A DNA stretch of 64,000 nt from a virus. The notes below the pieces were generated by a model. It made no database searches. It was not told where the DNA came from and saw only the letters and a program-made list of their open reading frames with translations. Positions 50,056 through 63,000 of this stretch are shown here, one piece after another. Both the position numbers and the translations under genes were made by a program. The DNA lies in IMG/VR virus record IMGVR_UViG_3300030390_000715, positions 62,001 to 126,000 of that record; one strand, given 5' to 3'. How positions within the stretch are numbered: the stretch's first letter is position 1; each line of letters opens with the position of its first letter.

Positions 50056-51438
50056 ATGACCTCAGCGATTACTAATCAATTTCGAATGTCTCTGCTAGAC
50101 GAGTTAAAAGCCGACATTGACGGATCCGTATCAAACTACTATGTGGGTCTAGCAAAGGGAGACGCGTATAATATCTCGGGTCTCGTTAACATTGCTCCTT
50201 CTGATGTTGGCTCAAACTACGCGCAATCTCAAATTAGACAAACCCTCCAGTCAGTCAAAACACTTGCGAATACTTCGTATGTTGTGCCTACTGTTAATTG
50301 GGTGAGTGGTACAATTTATAATCATTGGGATGACAACAACCACGCATTAACAAACTTCTATGCTATAAACTCATTCAATGATGTGTTTATTTGCGTAGGT
50401 GTTGGTAAATTATCTGACGGTACTATTAACACTTCTGTAGACGAACCCACCCAAACATTTCAACGAAGTTCTGCTCTAGGTGGGGGCTACGCTTCTGACG
50501 GAAAGACGTTCGAGCTTGGTGATGGATATAGATGGAGATTCATGTATAGAATATCCAACGTAGCTTATGCGACATACAGAACAGCAAACTGGACACCGGT
50601 TAAAAAAGTATCTGCTCTTGGATTAATTGCAGAAGAGAACGCACAAAAGAATCTTCAAGATGCTTCTATAGGCGGTGAAATAATAGGAGTTGAGATTGTA
50701 AGTGGTGGAACTACAGTAACAAGTGTCCCTACTATAACAGTTACAGGCAACGGAAGTCTAGCCGCATTCACTGTCGATATTTCTAACGGAGCAGTGACAC
50801 GAGTATTAGTAGATACAGATGCCAACACAGGTGAATATCGACATGGAAGTGGCTATGATTATGCTGATCTAAAACTCAGTGTAGGCGATGCCGTTCTGCG
50901 CCCTATACTATCACCAAAATTGGGCGTTCATGCTGATATCGCCAAAACATTAAAGTCGAACGCGCTGATGCTTCAGACTGACTTTATTGCGAACGAGAAC
51001 GAAAGTATTAGAATAGAGAACGACTTTAATCAGATCGCCCTATTCAAAAATGTAAACGCCTTTGGCACTTCGACTGCTTTCTCTGCTAACACAGGAAGTG
51101 CCTTGAAGGGTCTATCTGTTACTGTATCAAATGGCACGTTTGAAATCGACGATCTATTCAAAAATGATGCAGGAACAGCTACAGCTAAGGTCTATTACCA
51201 CGATACAGTAGATAGTAAATTATATTACTGGCAAGACGAACAAACAGGATTTGGTGAATTCAATGCTACAGACGGGCTATCTAACTTAATTCGTACAGGC
51301 ATTGCAGGAACAAGCGCATTATTATCACCCGACATTGATGCATATTCGGGTGATATAATGTATATAAATAATGTAGACGAGATTACTAGAGCAAGTAATC
51401 AAACCGAAGATATTCGAATCGTAATTCAGCTAAGATAA
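50056..51438 (+). CDS. 8: baseplate wedge (T4 gp8-like), 460 aa
   Basis: N-terminus NQFRMSLLDELKADIDGSV then YYVGLAKGD, the core LGDGYRWRFMYRI (about 154-166) and the C-terminal ASNQTEDIRIVIQ are those of gp8-type wedge proteins of marine T4-like phages. A middle repeat-like part (GTTVTSVPTITVTGNGSLAAF, about 217-237, split) looks like an inserted immunoglobulin-like or YHYH module. Longer than T4 gp8 (334 aa). Confidence 0.8.
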   Translation: MTSAITNQFRMSLLDELKADIDGSVSNYYVGLAKGDAYNISGLVNIAPSDVGSNYAQSQIRQTLQSVKTLANTSYVVPTVNWVSGTIYNHWDDNNHALTNFYAINSFNDVFICVGVGKLSDGTINTSVDEPTQTFQRSSALGGGYASDGKTFELGDGYRWRFMYRISNVAYATYRTANWTPVKKVSALGLIAEENAQKNLQDASIGGEIIGVEIVSGGTTVTSVPTITVTGNGSLAAFTVDISNGAVTRVLVDTDANTGEYRHGSGYDYADLKLSVGDAVLRPILSPKLGVHADIAKTLKSNALMLQTDFIANENESIRIENDFNQIALFKNVNAFGTSTAFSANTGSALKGLSVTVSNGTFEIDDLFKNDAGTATAKVYYHDTVDSKLYYWQDEQTGFGEFNATDGLSNLIRTGIAGTSALLSPDIDAYSGDIMYINNVDEITRASNQTEDIRIVIQLR

Positions 51439-51452
51439 TAAGAGACTAAAAA

Positions 51453-54400
51453 ATGGCAAACCAATATACTTCCGCTACGTTACCAGGTACTTACGCAGAC
51501 GATTTTGACCCAACAAACAATTATCATCAAATATTGTTTAATAGTGGTCGCGCATTGCAAGCCCGAGAACTTACTCAATTGCAGAGTATCATCTTTGCTG
51601 AAATGAGCAGGATGGGCGGCAATTTATACAAAGAAGGTGCGGCTATCTCAGGTGCTGGCACTAGTATCAATAGCGCATACGATTATGTCAAGATCGCTTC
51701 GACAAATGCAGGTGGCGAATTCTCTGCTATACCCGTCGGAACAATATTCTCTGATCCTATTACTAATATCAAAGCACAAGTCCTAGAAGTATCGCAAGCA
51801 AAAACAGGGCAGTTATTTGATACGTTGTTCATTGAATATATCAATAACGGAAGCGCAGTCTCAGGAAACACTCCTACTAGATTTGGTGATCAGGTCACAC
51901 TCTTCGATCAGTCAGGTGGTGGTTATGAATTAATCACAGAAACACCTAACGCTACTGGTAAAGGTGTTAAGTTTACTGTCGCAGAAGGCGAGTTCTTTGC
52001 TCTAGGTAGATTCGTTAATACTATTGAACAATCTATCATATTATCTCCTTACGAAAATTCTGCGATTGATACTGTCGTAGGATTTAGAGTCGTTCAAGAT
52101 ATTGTTACTGTCAATGACACTGAAGCATTATATGACAACACAAACGGTGTCGTTAATACAGCTTCTCCTGGTGCTGATCGCTATCGTATCAGCCTAGTTC
52201 TAACTACCGAAGATCAAGTTACTGACTCGCAAACATTCTTGTTCTTAGCGCGAGTTGAAAACTCAAAGATCAGCGAAGAAATACAAATTCAAGACTCGTT
52301 CAATAAAATTAATGATCTACTTTCTATACGCACTAAAGAAGAGTCAGGCGATTATGTAGTTAATCCTTTTACTGTTAACGTCGACGATTTTGATAACGGT
52401 CTTGATTCTAACCTCGATCTTATTGTATCAGAAGGCACAGCATATATCAATGGGTACAGAGTAGAAAATCAAAGTTCTGCTAAGTTTAAATTGCCGAGAC
52501 CCACTGCTACTGAATTAGTTAATAACGATACTATCGGTATTCAGTTAGGCAACTATTTCCTATGTAATGTCAACAAAGATATTCCTATTCTTGATTATAC
52601 AGAAGTGAATCTATACTCTGCTGTCACTGCGGGCGGTTCTGTAGTCGGTACAGCGAGAGTCCGAGGAATTCAACACTTCAGCGACACCGTACAAAAAGTA
52701 TTTGTCTATGATGTTACTATGCAACCCGGTCAATCTATTGCCCAGATAAGAAGTCTAGGTACGGCTTCTACTAATTATTTTGACATAGTTGTCGCCACAA
52801 ACGGTATTAAATTATACGAGACTGATAATAACGATCTATTATTTGCTACTAACAACGCACGACCTTCAGACTTTGATGATATTACAGTAACAGTTCAGAA
52901 GTACCAGACGAAAACTGCTGTTGGTAATGCGGTCACATTAGATCAATTACCTGTTGGTCAATCTTACACACAATCTTCTGAGTGGATATTAAGTACTGCT
53001 CAAACCAGTGGTGTGGAATTACCAAGTACTTATGTTGTTACTATAACTAACAGTGGTCGCGATGCTTCTGTAACGAGTCTCGCGCAAGCTACTGACGATT
53101 ATAAAATTATCGCGTTTGTGCAAAAGACTGCTACGATAAAGCCTAAGACTGCTACTACTTCGGGCACGACTTCATTCACCTCTTCTGTAGATGCGGTATC
53201 TGGTGTTACGTATTTTAATCTTGGTCTTCCTGATATCTACTCTGTCGATTCTGTCAGACAAAACAATAGTGCTGGTAATGATTTATCGTCTATCTTTACA
53301 ATAGATGATGGTCAACGCGACAATTATTACGGTGACGGTCGCCTAGTACTTAAAGACGGCTTCGCAGATCCAGGCACAATCTATGTAAACTTCAAGTCGT
53401 TCACTCGTGGTGCAGGCGATTTCTATGCGGTCAATTCATACAACGTACCATATAGTGATATTCCTAAGCACATAACGAATACTGGTGAAGAGATATCGTT
53501 GCATGATGTTATCGACTTTAGACCTGATCAAAATACTGCGGGCACAGTGTCGAATATACCTGCGCTTCCTCTCAACGGTTCTTTAATCACTGCTGACGTT
53601 AATTATTATTTGCCTCGTGCTGATAAAGTTATCATGACTCATGACGGTGAGATCAACATTCTAATGGGGCAACAAGCCCGCGATCCACAATTCAAAGAGA
53701 CACCTGATAACTCTATGGAATTGTATAAGATCATATTGAATGCAAACACCAAGGATGAAAATGATCTTGTTGTCGTGCCTACTGCTCAACAACGTGGCTA
53801 CACGATGAAAGATATCGGTGATCTAGAAAATAAGATCGATGCTATAGAAGAGTCTACTTCACTTAGTATTTTTGAATTAGAAGCGCGTCTTGATAACGTA
53901 CTTGACAGTGATGGCGTAATTCGTATCATTAGTGGTCTTCAAGTCAACGAAGCGACTGATCATACTGGCACCGACACGGGTTCACCTGATCATAGAGCTT
54001 CGATAGATCCTGAGAATCGTTTGATTAGACCATCATTCGAAGAAGGTAATACTAGACTAGTCTACGTACCAAACAATACTGCTGATGCTTTCACAACATC
54101 ACATTCAAGTACGGGTGTTGTCAAGAAGGGCGATAACATCTATCTTGCGCACGATTCCGCAGAATGGACATTCCAGAAACTCGCTTCACGTACTACAAAG
54201 ATTAATCCTTTTGGATTGATCGACAATGTTGGTACATTAAAACTTTCTCCTTCTACTGATGAATGGAAAGAGTCTATTCAAGATGCTGTTAAGGTTCTAG
54301 CTGGTACTAATAAGCTGTCCGCAAAACAAGCGCATTGCTGGAATAACTGGCAGTGGAATTGGGGTGGTCGAACTAACGGATCTAATTTCACGGCTAATGT

Positions 54401-56759
54401 TAGACGAGTAGTAGCCTCCGAAAGTCTACGTAGAGTGATTGGTGATAGAACAGTCGATCTTGCCCTTGTACCATGGATTCGATCACGAAAGATTTTCTTC
54501 AAGGCGCAAGGCTTAACTCCGAACACTAAGTTTACTCCATTCTTTGACGGTAAAGATGTCTCTGCATGGTGTCGAGAAGAAGTTGCATTCGTTCAGTGGT
54601 CAGATCGAGTAGATGATATTGGTAATAAGAATACATACTCAACAATGTCTGGTCACCCTGACGGAACTACTGATCTTATTGCTGATGCCAACGGTGAAGT
54701 CATTGGGTCATTCTTCATACCTAATATTACACCTAAGTATGCGCTACAACACACAAAATATCGTGGAAGATATAATAGATATTATCTACGATTTAGAGCC
54801 GGTGCAAGAGAATTTAAACTTCTTGATATCAACGTGAACGACTGGGCTAGTGCAAACAGTAAAGCATTTACGCATTATACTGCTAAGGGCTTGTTGCCAT
54901 GGGTATGGTGGAATCCTCTTACGCGCTCAAGAGGCAATAAATATCTTTATCCTTACAACTACACACGTAAACTTTACTCTGCTAAAGAATTGAAACGTGT
55001 ACTCGATAGAGTACCTGCGGCTTCTGTTAAGCTAATCGATCCTCAGTTATCTGGTTTATATGGACCTGATGGTGTTGCACTAGATGGTGCGGCTCTACAG
55101 ACATTAGCAAACAATACTCAAATGTCGAAAGTTTTGTCCGATTATATTAACATTAACTTTAATCAGTTTGCAGACATTTTACCTGCTACAGTCCAAGCGG
55201 CTACGATGAATCCATTAGCGCAGACTTTTCATGTTAGTAACGATGTTGGTGTTACATTGACTAAGATTGATTTATTCTTCAAGTCAAAGCCAACGACTAC
55301 TGGCTTACCTGTATCTGTTCATATTCGTCCGGTAGAGAATGGCAAGCCGTCAACTTCAGACATTATACCTGATTCACATGTATATGTTAATAGTGCTGAT
55401 GTTGTCGCAACATCTAATACGAATCAATTGGTTACTATTCAGGGTGCACCAACACCTTTCGTATTTGAAGAGCCACTTTACTTATCGCCTGGGCAAGACT
55501 ACGCTATTGTGGTCACTTCGCAATCTACAGAGTACGAGCTTTACACTGCAAAGACTCGCGAACCAGTAATCAATTCGAAGGCTAGATCGATCACAACACA
55601 GTCTGCGCCAGGAGCAATGTTCTTACCTCAGAATGGTGTTAACTGGACTGATTCGAAAGATCAAGACTTAATGTTCAAGCTAACACGCGCTAAGTTTGGT
55701 ACGAACGGTGGAGCTAACGGCAGTCTTGTATTGAAAAATGCTGATGTTCCTGCTAGACTATTGAGTGAGAACCCATTACAAACTACAATTAGTGATCATA
55801 AAATATATGTTCGTCACGCCAATCACGGTCTACAGCCAGGAGATGGTGCTAGACTAGATAGTTGTGCCGAAATAGGTGGATTCAGTTCTGCGCAGTTAAG
55901 CGGTAGTTTCGAAGTTATTGATGTCGATGCATACGGATATCGTTTCGAGATTGATCCAAGTAATAGAGTCACAGCGACTACTACTGAAGTTGGTGGTGGT
56001 GAGAAATGTCTTTCTTTAGGAAACACTAACTTTTCTGTCGCTAATCCTCATATCGAATCGATAATACCTAACACGACTTCGATTGATGTCTCTGCACAAT
56101 TTACTTCTGGTAAGTCTGTATCTGGTTCTGAAACACGATTCGTAAGAGATACGAAGTATACGAGAATCACGCCTAAGACAAACACTGATTTTGAGAAGGT
56201 CAATACGTTATATAACTCTTATTCTCAAGACTCAGATATTGGTGCGGGCATTGCCTCTGCTTACTTCAAGGTTGATATGAAATCAGCAAGCGATTTTGTT
56301 TCTCCTATCATTGATTTACAGCGTTCTTCGTTAATAACTGTTAACAACTTGATCGATGATCCGTCAGTTACACCGCATATCTATCCTGTCGCTGAAACAT
56401 CTGCAACGGGTAGTACTACAGTAGCGTCTCATATTAATAGCCCTGTAGTATTGCAAGAGACTGCTGTTGGTATTCAAATAAAGACTGACGCGTCCGTTCA
56501 CTCGGAATGCAACTTTAGATTAGCCTATCGTGTTTGTTCTTCTGATCAAGATATTCAGAACACACCGTGGGTAGTTCAAAATCCTACTGACGCTATCGTA
56601 AAGGATGGAAGTGTGCGCTCCGTTGAATTCTTAGTCGGTGATAAGAATGGCACAATACCTCCATTTAGTCAAGTTCAGACTAAGTTCATTCTAGAAAGTA
56701 AGAATAGTGGTAAGCCAGTAACCATAGGCAATAGTGTGGTCAAGTACTTAGCGGTATGA
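51453..56759 (+). CDS. large virion structural protein with DUF4815-like N-terminus, 1768 aa
   Basis: The first 60 residues (FDPTNNYHQILFNSGRALQ, ARELTQLQSII, GNLYKEGAAISG) are the DUF4815-type entry found in large baseplate or tail proteins of marine myophages. Later parts are beta-rich with W-rich ones at about 965-985 and a fibre-like end with Asn/Gly motifs. By size and place after gp8 it probably combines T4 gp7/gp10-like wedge and fibre-holding roles. No gap or frameshift was seen. Confidence 0.75.
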   Translation: MANQYTSATLPGTYADDFDPTNNYHQILFNSGRALQARELTQLQSIIFAEMSRMGGNLYKEGAAISGAGTSINSAYDYVKIASTNAGGEFSAIPVGTIFSDPITNIKAQVLEVSQAKTGQLFDTLFIEYINNGSAVSGNTPTRFGDQVTLFDQSGGGYELITETPNATGKGVKFTVAEGEFFALGRFVNTIEQSIILSPYENSAIDTVVGFRVVQDIVTVNDTEALYDNTNGVVNTASPGADRYRISLVLTTEDQVTDSQTFLFLARVENSKISEEIQIQDSFNKINDLLSIRTKEESGDYVVNPFTVNVDDFDNGLDSNLDLIVSEGTAYINGYRVENQSSAKFKLPRPTATELVNNDTIGIQLGNYFLCNVNKDIPILDYTEVNLYSAVTAGGSVVGTARVRGIQHFSDTVQKVFVYDVTMQPGQSIAQIRSLGTASTNYFDIVVATNGIKLYETDNNDLLFATNNARPSDFDDITVTVQKYQTKTAVGNAVTLDQLPVGQSYTQSSEWILSTAQTSGVELPSTYVVTITNSGRDASVTSLAQATDDYKIIAFVQKTATIKPKTATTSGTTSFTSSVDAVSGVTYFNLGLPDIYSVDSVRQNNSAGNDLSSIFTIDDGQRDNYYGDGRLVLKDGFADPGTIYVNFKSFTRGAGDFYAVNSYNVPYSDIPKHITNTGEEISLHDVIDFRPDQNTAGTVSNIPALPLNGSLITADVNYYLPRADKVIMTHDGEINILMGQQARDPQFKETPDNSMELYKIILNANTKDENDLVVVPTAQQRGYTMKDIGDLENKIDAIEESTSLSIFELEARLDNVLDSDGVIRIISGLQVNEATDHTGTDTGSPDHRASIDPENRLIRPSFEEGNTRLVYVPNNTADAFTTSHSSTGVVKKGDNIYLAHDSAEWTFQKLASRTTKINPFGLIDNVGTLKLSPSTDEWKESIQDAVKVLAGTNKLSAKQAHCWNNWQWNWGGRTNGSNFTANVRRVVASESLRRVIGDRTVDLALVPWIRSRKIFFKAQGLTPNTKFTPFFDGKDVSAWCREEVAFVQWSDRVDDIGNKNTYSTMSGHPDGTTDLIADANGEVIGSFFIPNITPKYALQHTKYRGRYNRYYLRFRAGAREFKLLDINVNDWASANSKAFTHYTAKGLLPWVWWNPLTRSRGNKYLYPYNYTRKLYSAKELKRVLDRVPAASVKLIDPQLSGLYGPDGVALDGAALQTLANNTQMSKVLSDYININFNQFADILPATVQAATMNPLAQTFHVSNDVGVTLTKIDLFFKSKPTTTGLPVSVHIRPVENGKPSTSDIIPDSHVYVNSADVVATSNTNQLVTIQGAPTPFVFEEPLYLSPGQDYAIVVTSQSTEYELYTAKTREPVINSKARSITTQSAPGAMFLPQNGVNWTDSKDQDLMFKLTRAKFGTNGGANGSLVLKNADVPARLLSENPLQTTISDHKIYVRHANHGLQPGDGARLDSCAEIGGFSSAQLSGSFEVIDVDAYGYRFEIDPSNRVTATTTEVGGGEKCLSLGNTNFSVANPHIESIIPNTTSIDVSAQFTSGKSVSGSETRFVRDTKYTRITPKTNTDFEKVNTLYNSYSQDSDIGAGIASAYFKVDMKSASDFVSPIIDLQRSSLITVNNLIDDPSVTPHIYPVAETSATGSTTVASHINSPVVLQETAVGIQIKTDASVHSECNFRLAYRVCSSDQDIQNTPWVVQNPTDAIVKDGSVRSVEFLVGDKNGTIPPFSQVQTKFILESKNSGKPVTIGNSVVKYLAV

Positions 56760-56992
56760 TCAATTATCGTCACATAAAAGTCGAGGGGGTTCCTAGTTTA
56801 GTTCGAGATGTTGAAACAAACGCTATACTAAGTGTAGATGCAAAAGCAATCGAACTAGCTAGAACCCAAAAAAGAATACGAGCCGCAAAGAAAATTGAAC
56901 ATACAGCCTTAGAGAATAAGGTCGATAGTCTCCAAAAAGACATAGAGGATATTAAAAAAATACTAGAATTGTTAGTCTCTGATAACGTATAA
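56756..56992 (+). CDS. small coiled-coil structural protein, 78 aa
   Basis: RHIKVEGVPSLVRDVETNAIL at the N-terminus (residues 5-25, split) is a motif common to small marine phage proteins. Residues 48-75 form a coiled coil (LENKVDSLQKDIEDIKKILELL). It overlaps the large structural gene by four bases and precedes the giant fibre, so an adaptor role is likely. Confidence 0.65.
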   Translation: MINYRHIKVEGVPSLVRDVETNAILSVDAKAIELARTQKRIRAAKKIEHTALENKVDSLQKDIEDIKKILELLVSDNV

Positions 56993-56995
56993 ATA
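56988..56995 (+). promoter_or_regulatory. T4-type late promoter box for the giant fibre gene
   Basis: Exact TATAAATA across the previous stop, 36 bases before the next ATG. Confidence 0.75.
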
Positions 56996-57030
56996 ACTGT
57001 AACTCTTGACGAATAAGAAGACTGACACCT

Positions 57031-60000
57031 ATGTCTCTACCCTTAAAACATCTTGGCAATGGCGCGCTTCAAGAATTAGCTTCCGTTGATCTTGATTCCA
57101 TTGCTTATAGGGCGGGTGTTCATCTAGGTAAAATGGGCGCAGAAGATGCTTCGGCTCTAACTACAACCTCTACTGCTAACACTCTAGTCGGTTCAATCGA
57201 TGATACGTTTTACGAAACCACTATAGGTTCTACTCCAGGAACAACATGGACAGTTAATCTAGCTGTCGATCATATATCGGACACAACTACCGGTGTTCAT
57301 ACTGCGACATTCACACAATTAAACGAATTTCCCTCTCCTATCTTTGTTGGCGATACTGTAAGAGTTATTGTTACAGGTGATGCTCAGACAGGTTTTGAAG
57401 AGATCGCTCACGAATTGTCCGAGTCTGGTACAGCACTCTTCAGTACAGAAAGTGTAACAACAACACCGTCCGCGTCTATCATCGAAGATACTCGCGTCGA
57501 ATGGGAAGATTTTGTTTATGGTCTGACAGGCACATTTATCTCACAGTTTGAGGTTAAGGTGACTCAACCTGGAGTAATAAACTTTTCGTTGAATGTGAGT
57601 ACCACTGACTTAAACAACACAACTAATAATACCGCTAACGCGTCTATATCGTTTGCGACTGTCGATGTTGAAGAAACATTACCGCCAGAAGCGACTAGCG
57701 TTCAATATGACTTATATCAATCCAATGCTGGTATTGTTACGCAAAGCGTACACAAAAAGAACCCTGTTTTCTGGACCAGATATCTAACGCCAAATGGTAT
57801 CAAAGAAATGTCTGATGCAGAACTTGATTCGTTCTGCGAAAAATTAGTCATACGAATTATGGCAAACGAATTGCCAGGCACATACAGATTAAATGCTAAC
57901 AGCCCAGGCTCTGATTGGGTTCAATTTGTTAGCAACGTATTTACAGATACACGCGCAGACGGATCGACTACTGACTACTCGATATGGCTAAGACAGTCAG
58001 GTACTGCGCCTACTCAAGTTAATCTTGTATATCCGAAGCGCGTCTTGGGTGAATACGCAGGATTAAATGAGTATACAGACAATCAAGTCGAATTTACTTT
58101 TGGCGAAAGAGTTAAGAAAGCCATTGCCACTACCGGTATTGGTAAATATGTACTAAGATCATCTACTCAAGGTGCGCCTACTGAAACAGGAACGTGGGTT
58201 GCTCGTGGTAGTGCGATTGATACTAGACTAGAATATTATTATGACCCAGGTTATGTTTCAACACCTGCATATTCAAGTCAATATGTAGAAGATTATGCAA
58301 CCGACTATGTTGACACGTATGAAGGTAATTATGAGCCTACATATACTGGCGATTTCACTGCTGACTTTGAAGGTACATACGAAGCGGAATATCTAGGCAA
58401 CTATACGCCAGATTATGACACAGGATATGATGCCGAATACACTCAAAACTTTGAAGCTGATTATCAAAGCCAGTATGAGCAAGAATATCTTGGGGACTAC
58501 GTTAGCCAATATGTACCCACATACGACGGTGCTATTTTTAACGAACAGTACAGTACGGATTATCTAGCCGCTGATTTTATAGGCGACTACATTAGCGATT
58601 ATACAGCCGACGCATACGATTCAGGATATACTTCGGACTATCAAATTGATTACATTGGTTCATACACTGGTCAATACACTAGTAACTATGACAGCGTATA
58701 TGAAGATATCAATTACGCTACAGATTACAGCGTAGATTATACAGGGCAATATGAGTCTGTATATGCGACCACGTATGAGAATGACTACACTAGTAATTAT
58801 AGTTCCCAGTACACTTCTCAATATTCGGATGAATACGAGTCTGTATATGAAGATATAGAATACTTGACCGATTACATCTCGGTCTATAATAGCGACTATA
58901 CTACTGACTATCTAAGCGATTATGATAATACAGCATATAGTACGATTTTCGAAACTACCTACGCCACAAATTATTCTACTGGCTTTGAATCTACCTTTAT
59001 AGGCACGTATGATGACACTGACTATGCGGCTACCTTTTCTGGCGATTATGTCTCTAATTATGATAACTCATTCGTAAGTCCGGAGTATCAGAGTGTTTAC
59101 GAGGGTAGCCCATACTCTGTAGACTTTGTTGGAGATTACACATCCACTTATGATTCTTCGTTCGTACAGGATTTTGTAGGCACGTATGATGACACTGACT
59201 ATGTGACTAACTTCGTCGGTGATTATGCTAGTCAATATATCAGTCAGTTTAGCCAAGACTTTGCTGTCGATTATAATACAGACGATTACGTGGTAGACTT
59301 TGTTGGTGATTATACGTCATCTTACGATGCTTCGTTCGCACAGGACTTCGTTGGAAATTATAGTGACACTGACTATGCGACTACCTTCGTCGGTGATTAT
59401 GCTAGTCAATATATCAATCAGTTTAGTCAGAACTTTGCGGCAGTGTTTGATGGTTCTCAATATACTACTGTTTTTGAATCGAACTATGTGGGTGATTATG
59501 CAGGATCATTCGAAGGCAACTTCAACAACATATTCGAAGGTGCAAGTTATGTTTCTACCTTTGCCAACTCTTATGCTAGTCAATATACGTCACAGTTCAG
59601 TCAAGCATTCTCGGCTAACTATGATAACACAACATACACTGGTGACTTTAATGAGACTTATTCTGGCGATTACATTGGTCTGTATAGCGCGTCTTTCGCA
59701 GGCAATTATGAGCGAACTACATATGAAACGCAATTTAGCGCGTCATACACCGGCAACTATGTGGGTCTTTTCTCACAGACTTTCTTAGGAACATATGACA
59801 GTCAAGGATACACTGCTGACTTTACAGCAAACTATACTGGCGACTACAGCGGTACGTTCGGAACTACGTTTCTTGGAAATTATGATAGTCAACAATTTAA
59901 CGCTATCTTCGAGAGTACTTACACTGGTGATTATGACGGACAATTTAGTGCTACGTTTATCGGTGAATACGATAGAGTAAACTACAACACAAACTTCGTA

Positions 60001-63000
60001 GGCGATTACGTCGGTGATTATAGCGGAGCATTTAGTGCTACGTTTGTAGGCAATTACGAAAGATTGACGTACCAAGGCGAGTATGTTTCTACGTACACTG
60101 GTGATTATACCGGAACATTTAATGCCAACTTTAACGCTACTTACGATGGAGCTAATTACGCCTCTCAATATACTGGCGGTTATACTGGCGCTCCGTCTGA
60201 AACCTTTAGTGCTAACTTTATAGGCGAATACCAGCGAATTGATTACACTAGCCAATATACTGGTCAATACGTATCACAGATAAGCGAATCGTTCGGTGCT
60301 TCATATACGGGTGTCTACGAAAGAACCAATTACACTTCTGTTTACACTGGTGGTTATACTGGACAAGTAAACGAAAACGAGGATAGCACTAACGAAGAGT
60401 CGTTCGCTCGTGACACTTACGTCTCACAATACACTGGCGGATACACTGGTGGTTATGCAGGGCTATACGAACGCGCAGTGAATGAATCGTTTTCAGGTGC
60501 CTCATTCACTGGTGATTATACAGGGCAGTATGTTGGTCAAGTTGGCGAAACCATAATTGATAATATCGATGAATCGTTCAATGTGAACTATACAGGCGAA
60601 TATACAGGTCAGTATGTTGGTCAAGTTGGCGAAACCATAGGCGATGCTATCAACGAATCATTCAATGTAAATTACACTGGTGATTATACAGGGCAGTATG
60701 TTGGTCAAGTTGGTGAAACCGAGCAACAAACATTTACAGCAACTTTTAACTCTGCTAATAACTACAATACGCAATATACAGGGCAGTATATTGGTCAAGT
60801 AACCGAGAATGAAAGTACAACGGAACAACAATCTTATACAGGCGCATATACAGGCGATTACACAGGTCAGTATGTTGGTCAAGTAAGTGAGACAGAACAA
60901 ACAGCTATCAACGAAGGTTTTGTTACCACATATATTGGAACATATACTGGTGGTTATGAACGCGCACAAACAGAAAATGAAGACCAAACACAATCGACCA
61001 CATACACGGGCGGTTATGTACGCGCACAAAACACTACTAATCAAGATACGGTGACTGATGCCGTAGGGGAAGTTTTCAATGGAAACTTCCAAGGAAACTA
61101 CGTTAGTACCTCTACAACTTTTTACAATGGACCAAATGCTCATACAACAAGTACGATGGTTGCTGACGAATATGCTGATCTAAATGATTACAACCTTTCG
61201 GGTACAGCCGGTTATTCCTCTGTTTCTTCTACCCTTGGTGGTAGTTTCAGCCCAACTTCACTTAATCTTGGCATGGGATCTGTAAGGGCTCTATTTCACA
61301 ACTGGACTACGATTTTTACTTCTGGTGTTGGTGTTAAAACATCGCAAGGTTTAACGCTTCAACTCAACGCTGGTAGTAATCCCACAAACTGGCAATCGAT
61401 GCACCTTGTAGCACCCGGTGGCGCGGTTACGATTGTCAATAGAACGTCTATGTCTTATACGCTGTCAGGTGGAATTGCGACTTTCTCTATATCTTCCTCG
61501 GTTGCCCCCGGACCCGTCTTCTTTGGTCAAAATGAATCTTGGACTGTTAAGTTTATTAATCCCTTTGGCAACACAGCGGGATATGCCGGTGGAGGTGGCA
61601 GTTCAACTTTCATAGGAGATTACGTAAGTTCATACATAGGCTCTTATTTAGGCGCATACACGGGCTCATACACAGGGCAATATACAGGAACAGTGAACGA
61701 GAATTTCACGGGTGATTATGTCGGGCAGTATTCGGGTCAATATGTTGGTGTTGTTCAAGAGGGCATAGATGAAGGCTTTGCGTCTACATACACTGGTCAA
61801 TACACTGGTGGCTATACAGGTTTATACGAACGAGCGCAGAACCAGTCGTTTGCTACGGTTCAATCATCGACATATACCGGTGGCTATACAGGGCAATATA
61901 CAGGCTTATACGAACGAGCGCAGAATGAAAACTTCGCGGTCAACTATAACAGTTCATACATAGGCAACTACACTGGTGGTTATGCAGGGCTATATGAACG
62001 AGCGCAGAGTGAAACTTTCGCGGCTGTTTATGCTGGAACGTACACAGGTCAATACACTGGTGGCTATTCAGGATTATATGAACGAGCGCAGAGTGAAACT
62101 TTCGCGGCTGTCTATGCCGGCACATACACTGGACAATACTCTGGTGGTTATGCAGGGCTATATGAACGCGCAGTGAATGAAACTTTCAGTGTTGCTTACG
62201 CGGCTGATTATATTGGTCAGTATGTTGGTCAAATAGCTGAAGTAGAACAGACTACAGAACAAGAAACATTCTCCGCGTCTTATATTGGAAATTACATTGG
62301 TGGTTATACTGGTCAGTACTTAGGGCAATATGAGCGTACACAACAACAAAACTTTTCCGCTAACTACTTAGCCTCGTTTGAAGGTGCATTTAACGCAACA
62401 TATGTGGGGCTATACGAACGCGCTATTGATGAAACATTTAGTGCTAACTACCTCGGAACATTCGCGGGCGATTATGTCTCACAATATACTGGAGCATACG
62501 AATCTGTAGATAGCGAAACATTTACGGCTAACTTCACTGGCTCTTATAATAGCACATATTTGTCATCGTATGACGGTACCTTTGTTGCTAACTTTAATCA
62601 AACATTCATTGACCAATACACCGGAACATTCCTTGGTGATTATCTTTCGCAGTATACAGGCGGATTCTCAGAGTCCTTCGCCGGAGACTACGCTTCTGAT
62701 TATCTCGGAACATTCGCGGGCGATTATCTTTCGCAGTACACGGGCGTCTTTACACAAAACTTTGTAGGCACATACACTTCGGGCTATACAAGAACATTCG
62801 ACGGCGACTACGTTTCACAATACGAAGGTAACTTCTCGGCTGTATACACAGGAAACTTTACTGCACAATACACCGGAACATTCGACGGCAACTACGTTTC
62901 ACAATATGAAGGTAACTTCTCGGCTAATTTTGGAGCGCAGTTTAGCGCACAGTATCTTGGAACATTCATAGGTGATTATGCTTCGAGCTACGAAGGTGCG

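Noticed and set aside
59785-61143. Minus-strand open frames of about 160 codons inside the fibre gene
   Set aside because: Antisense images of the repeat; composition follows directly from the plus-strand codons.
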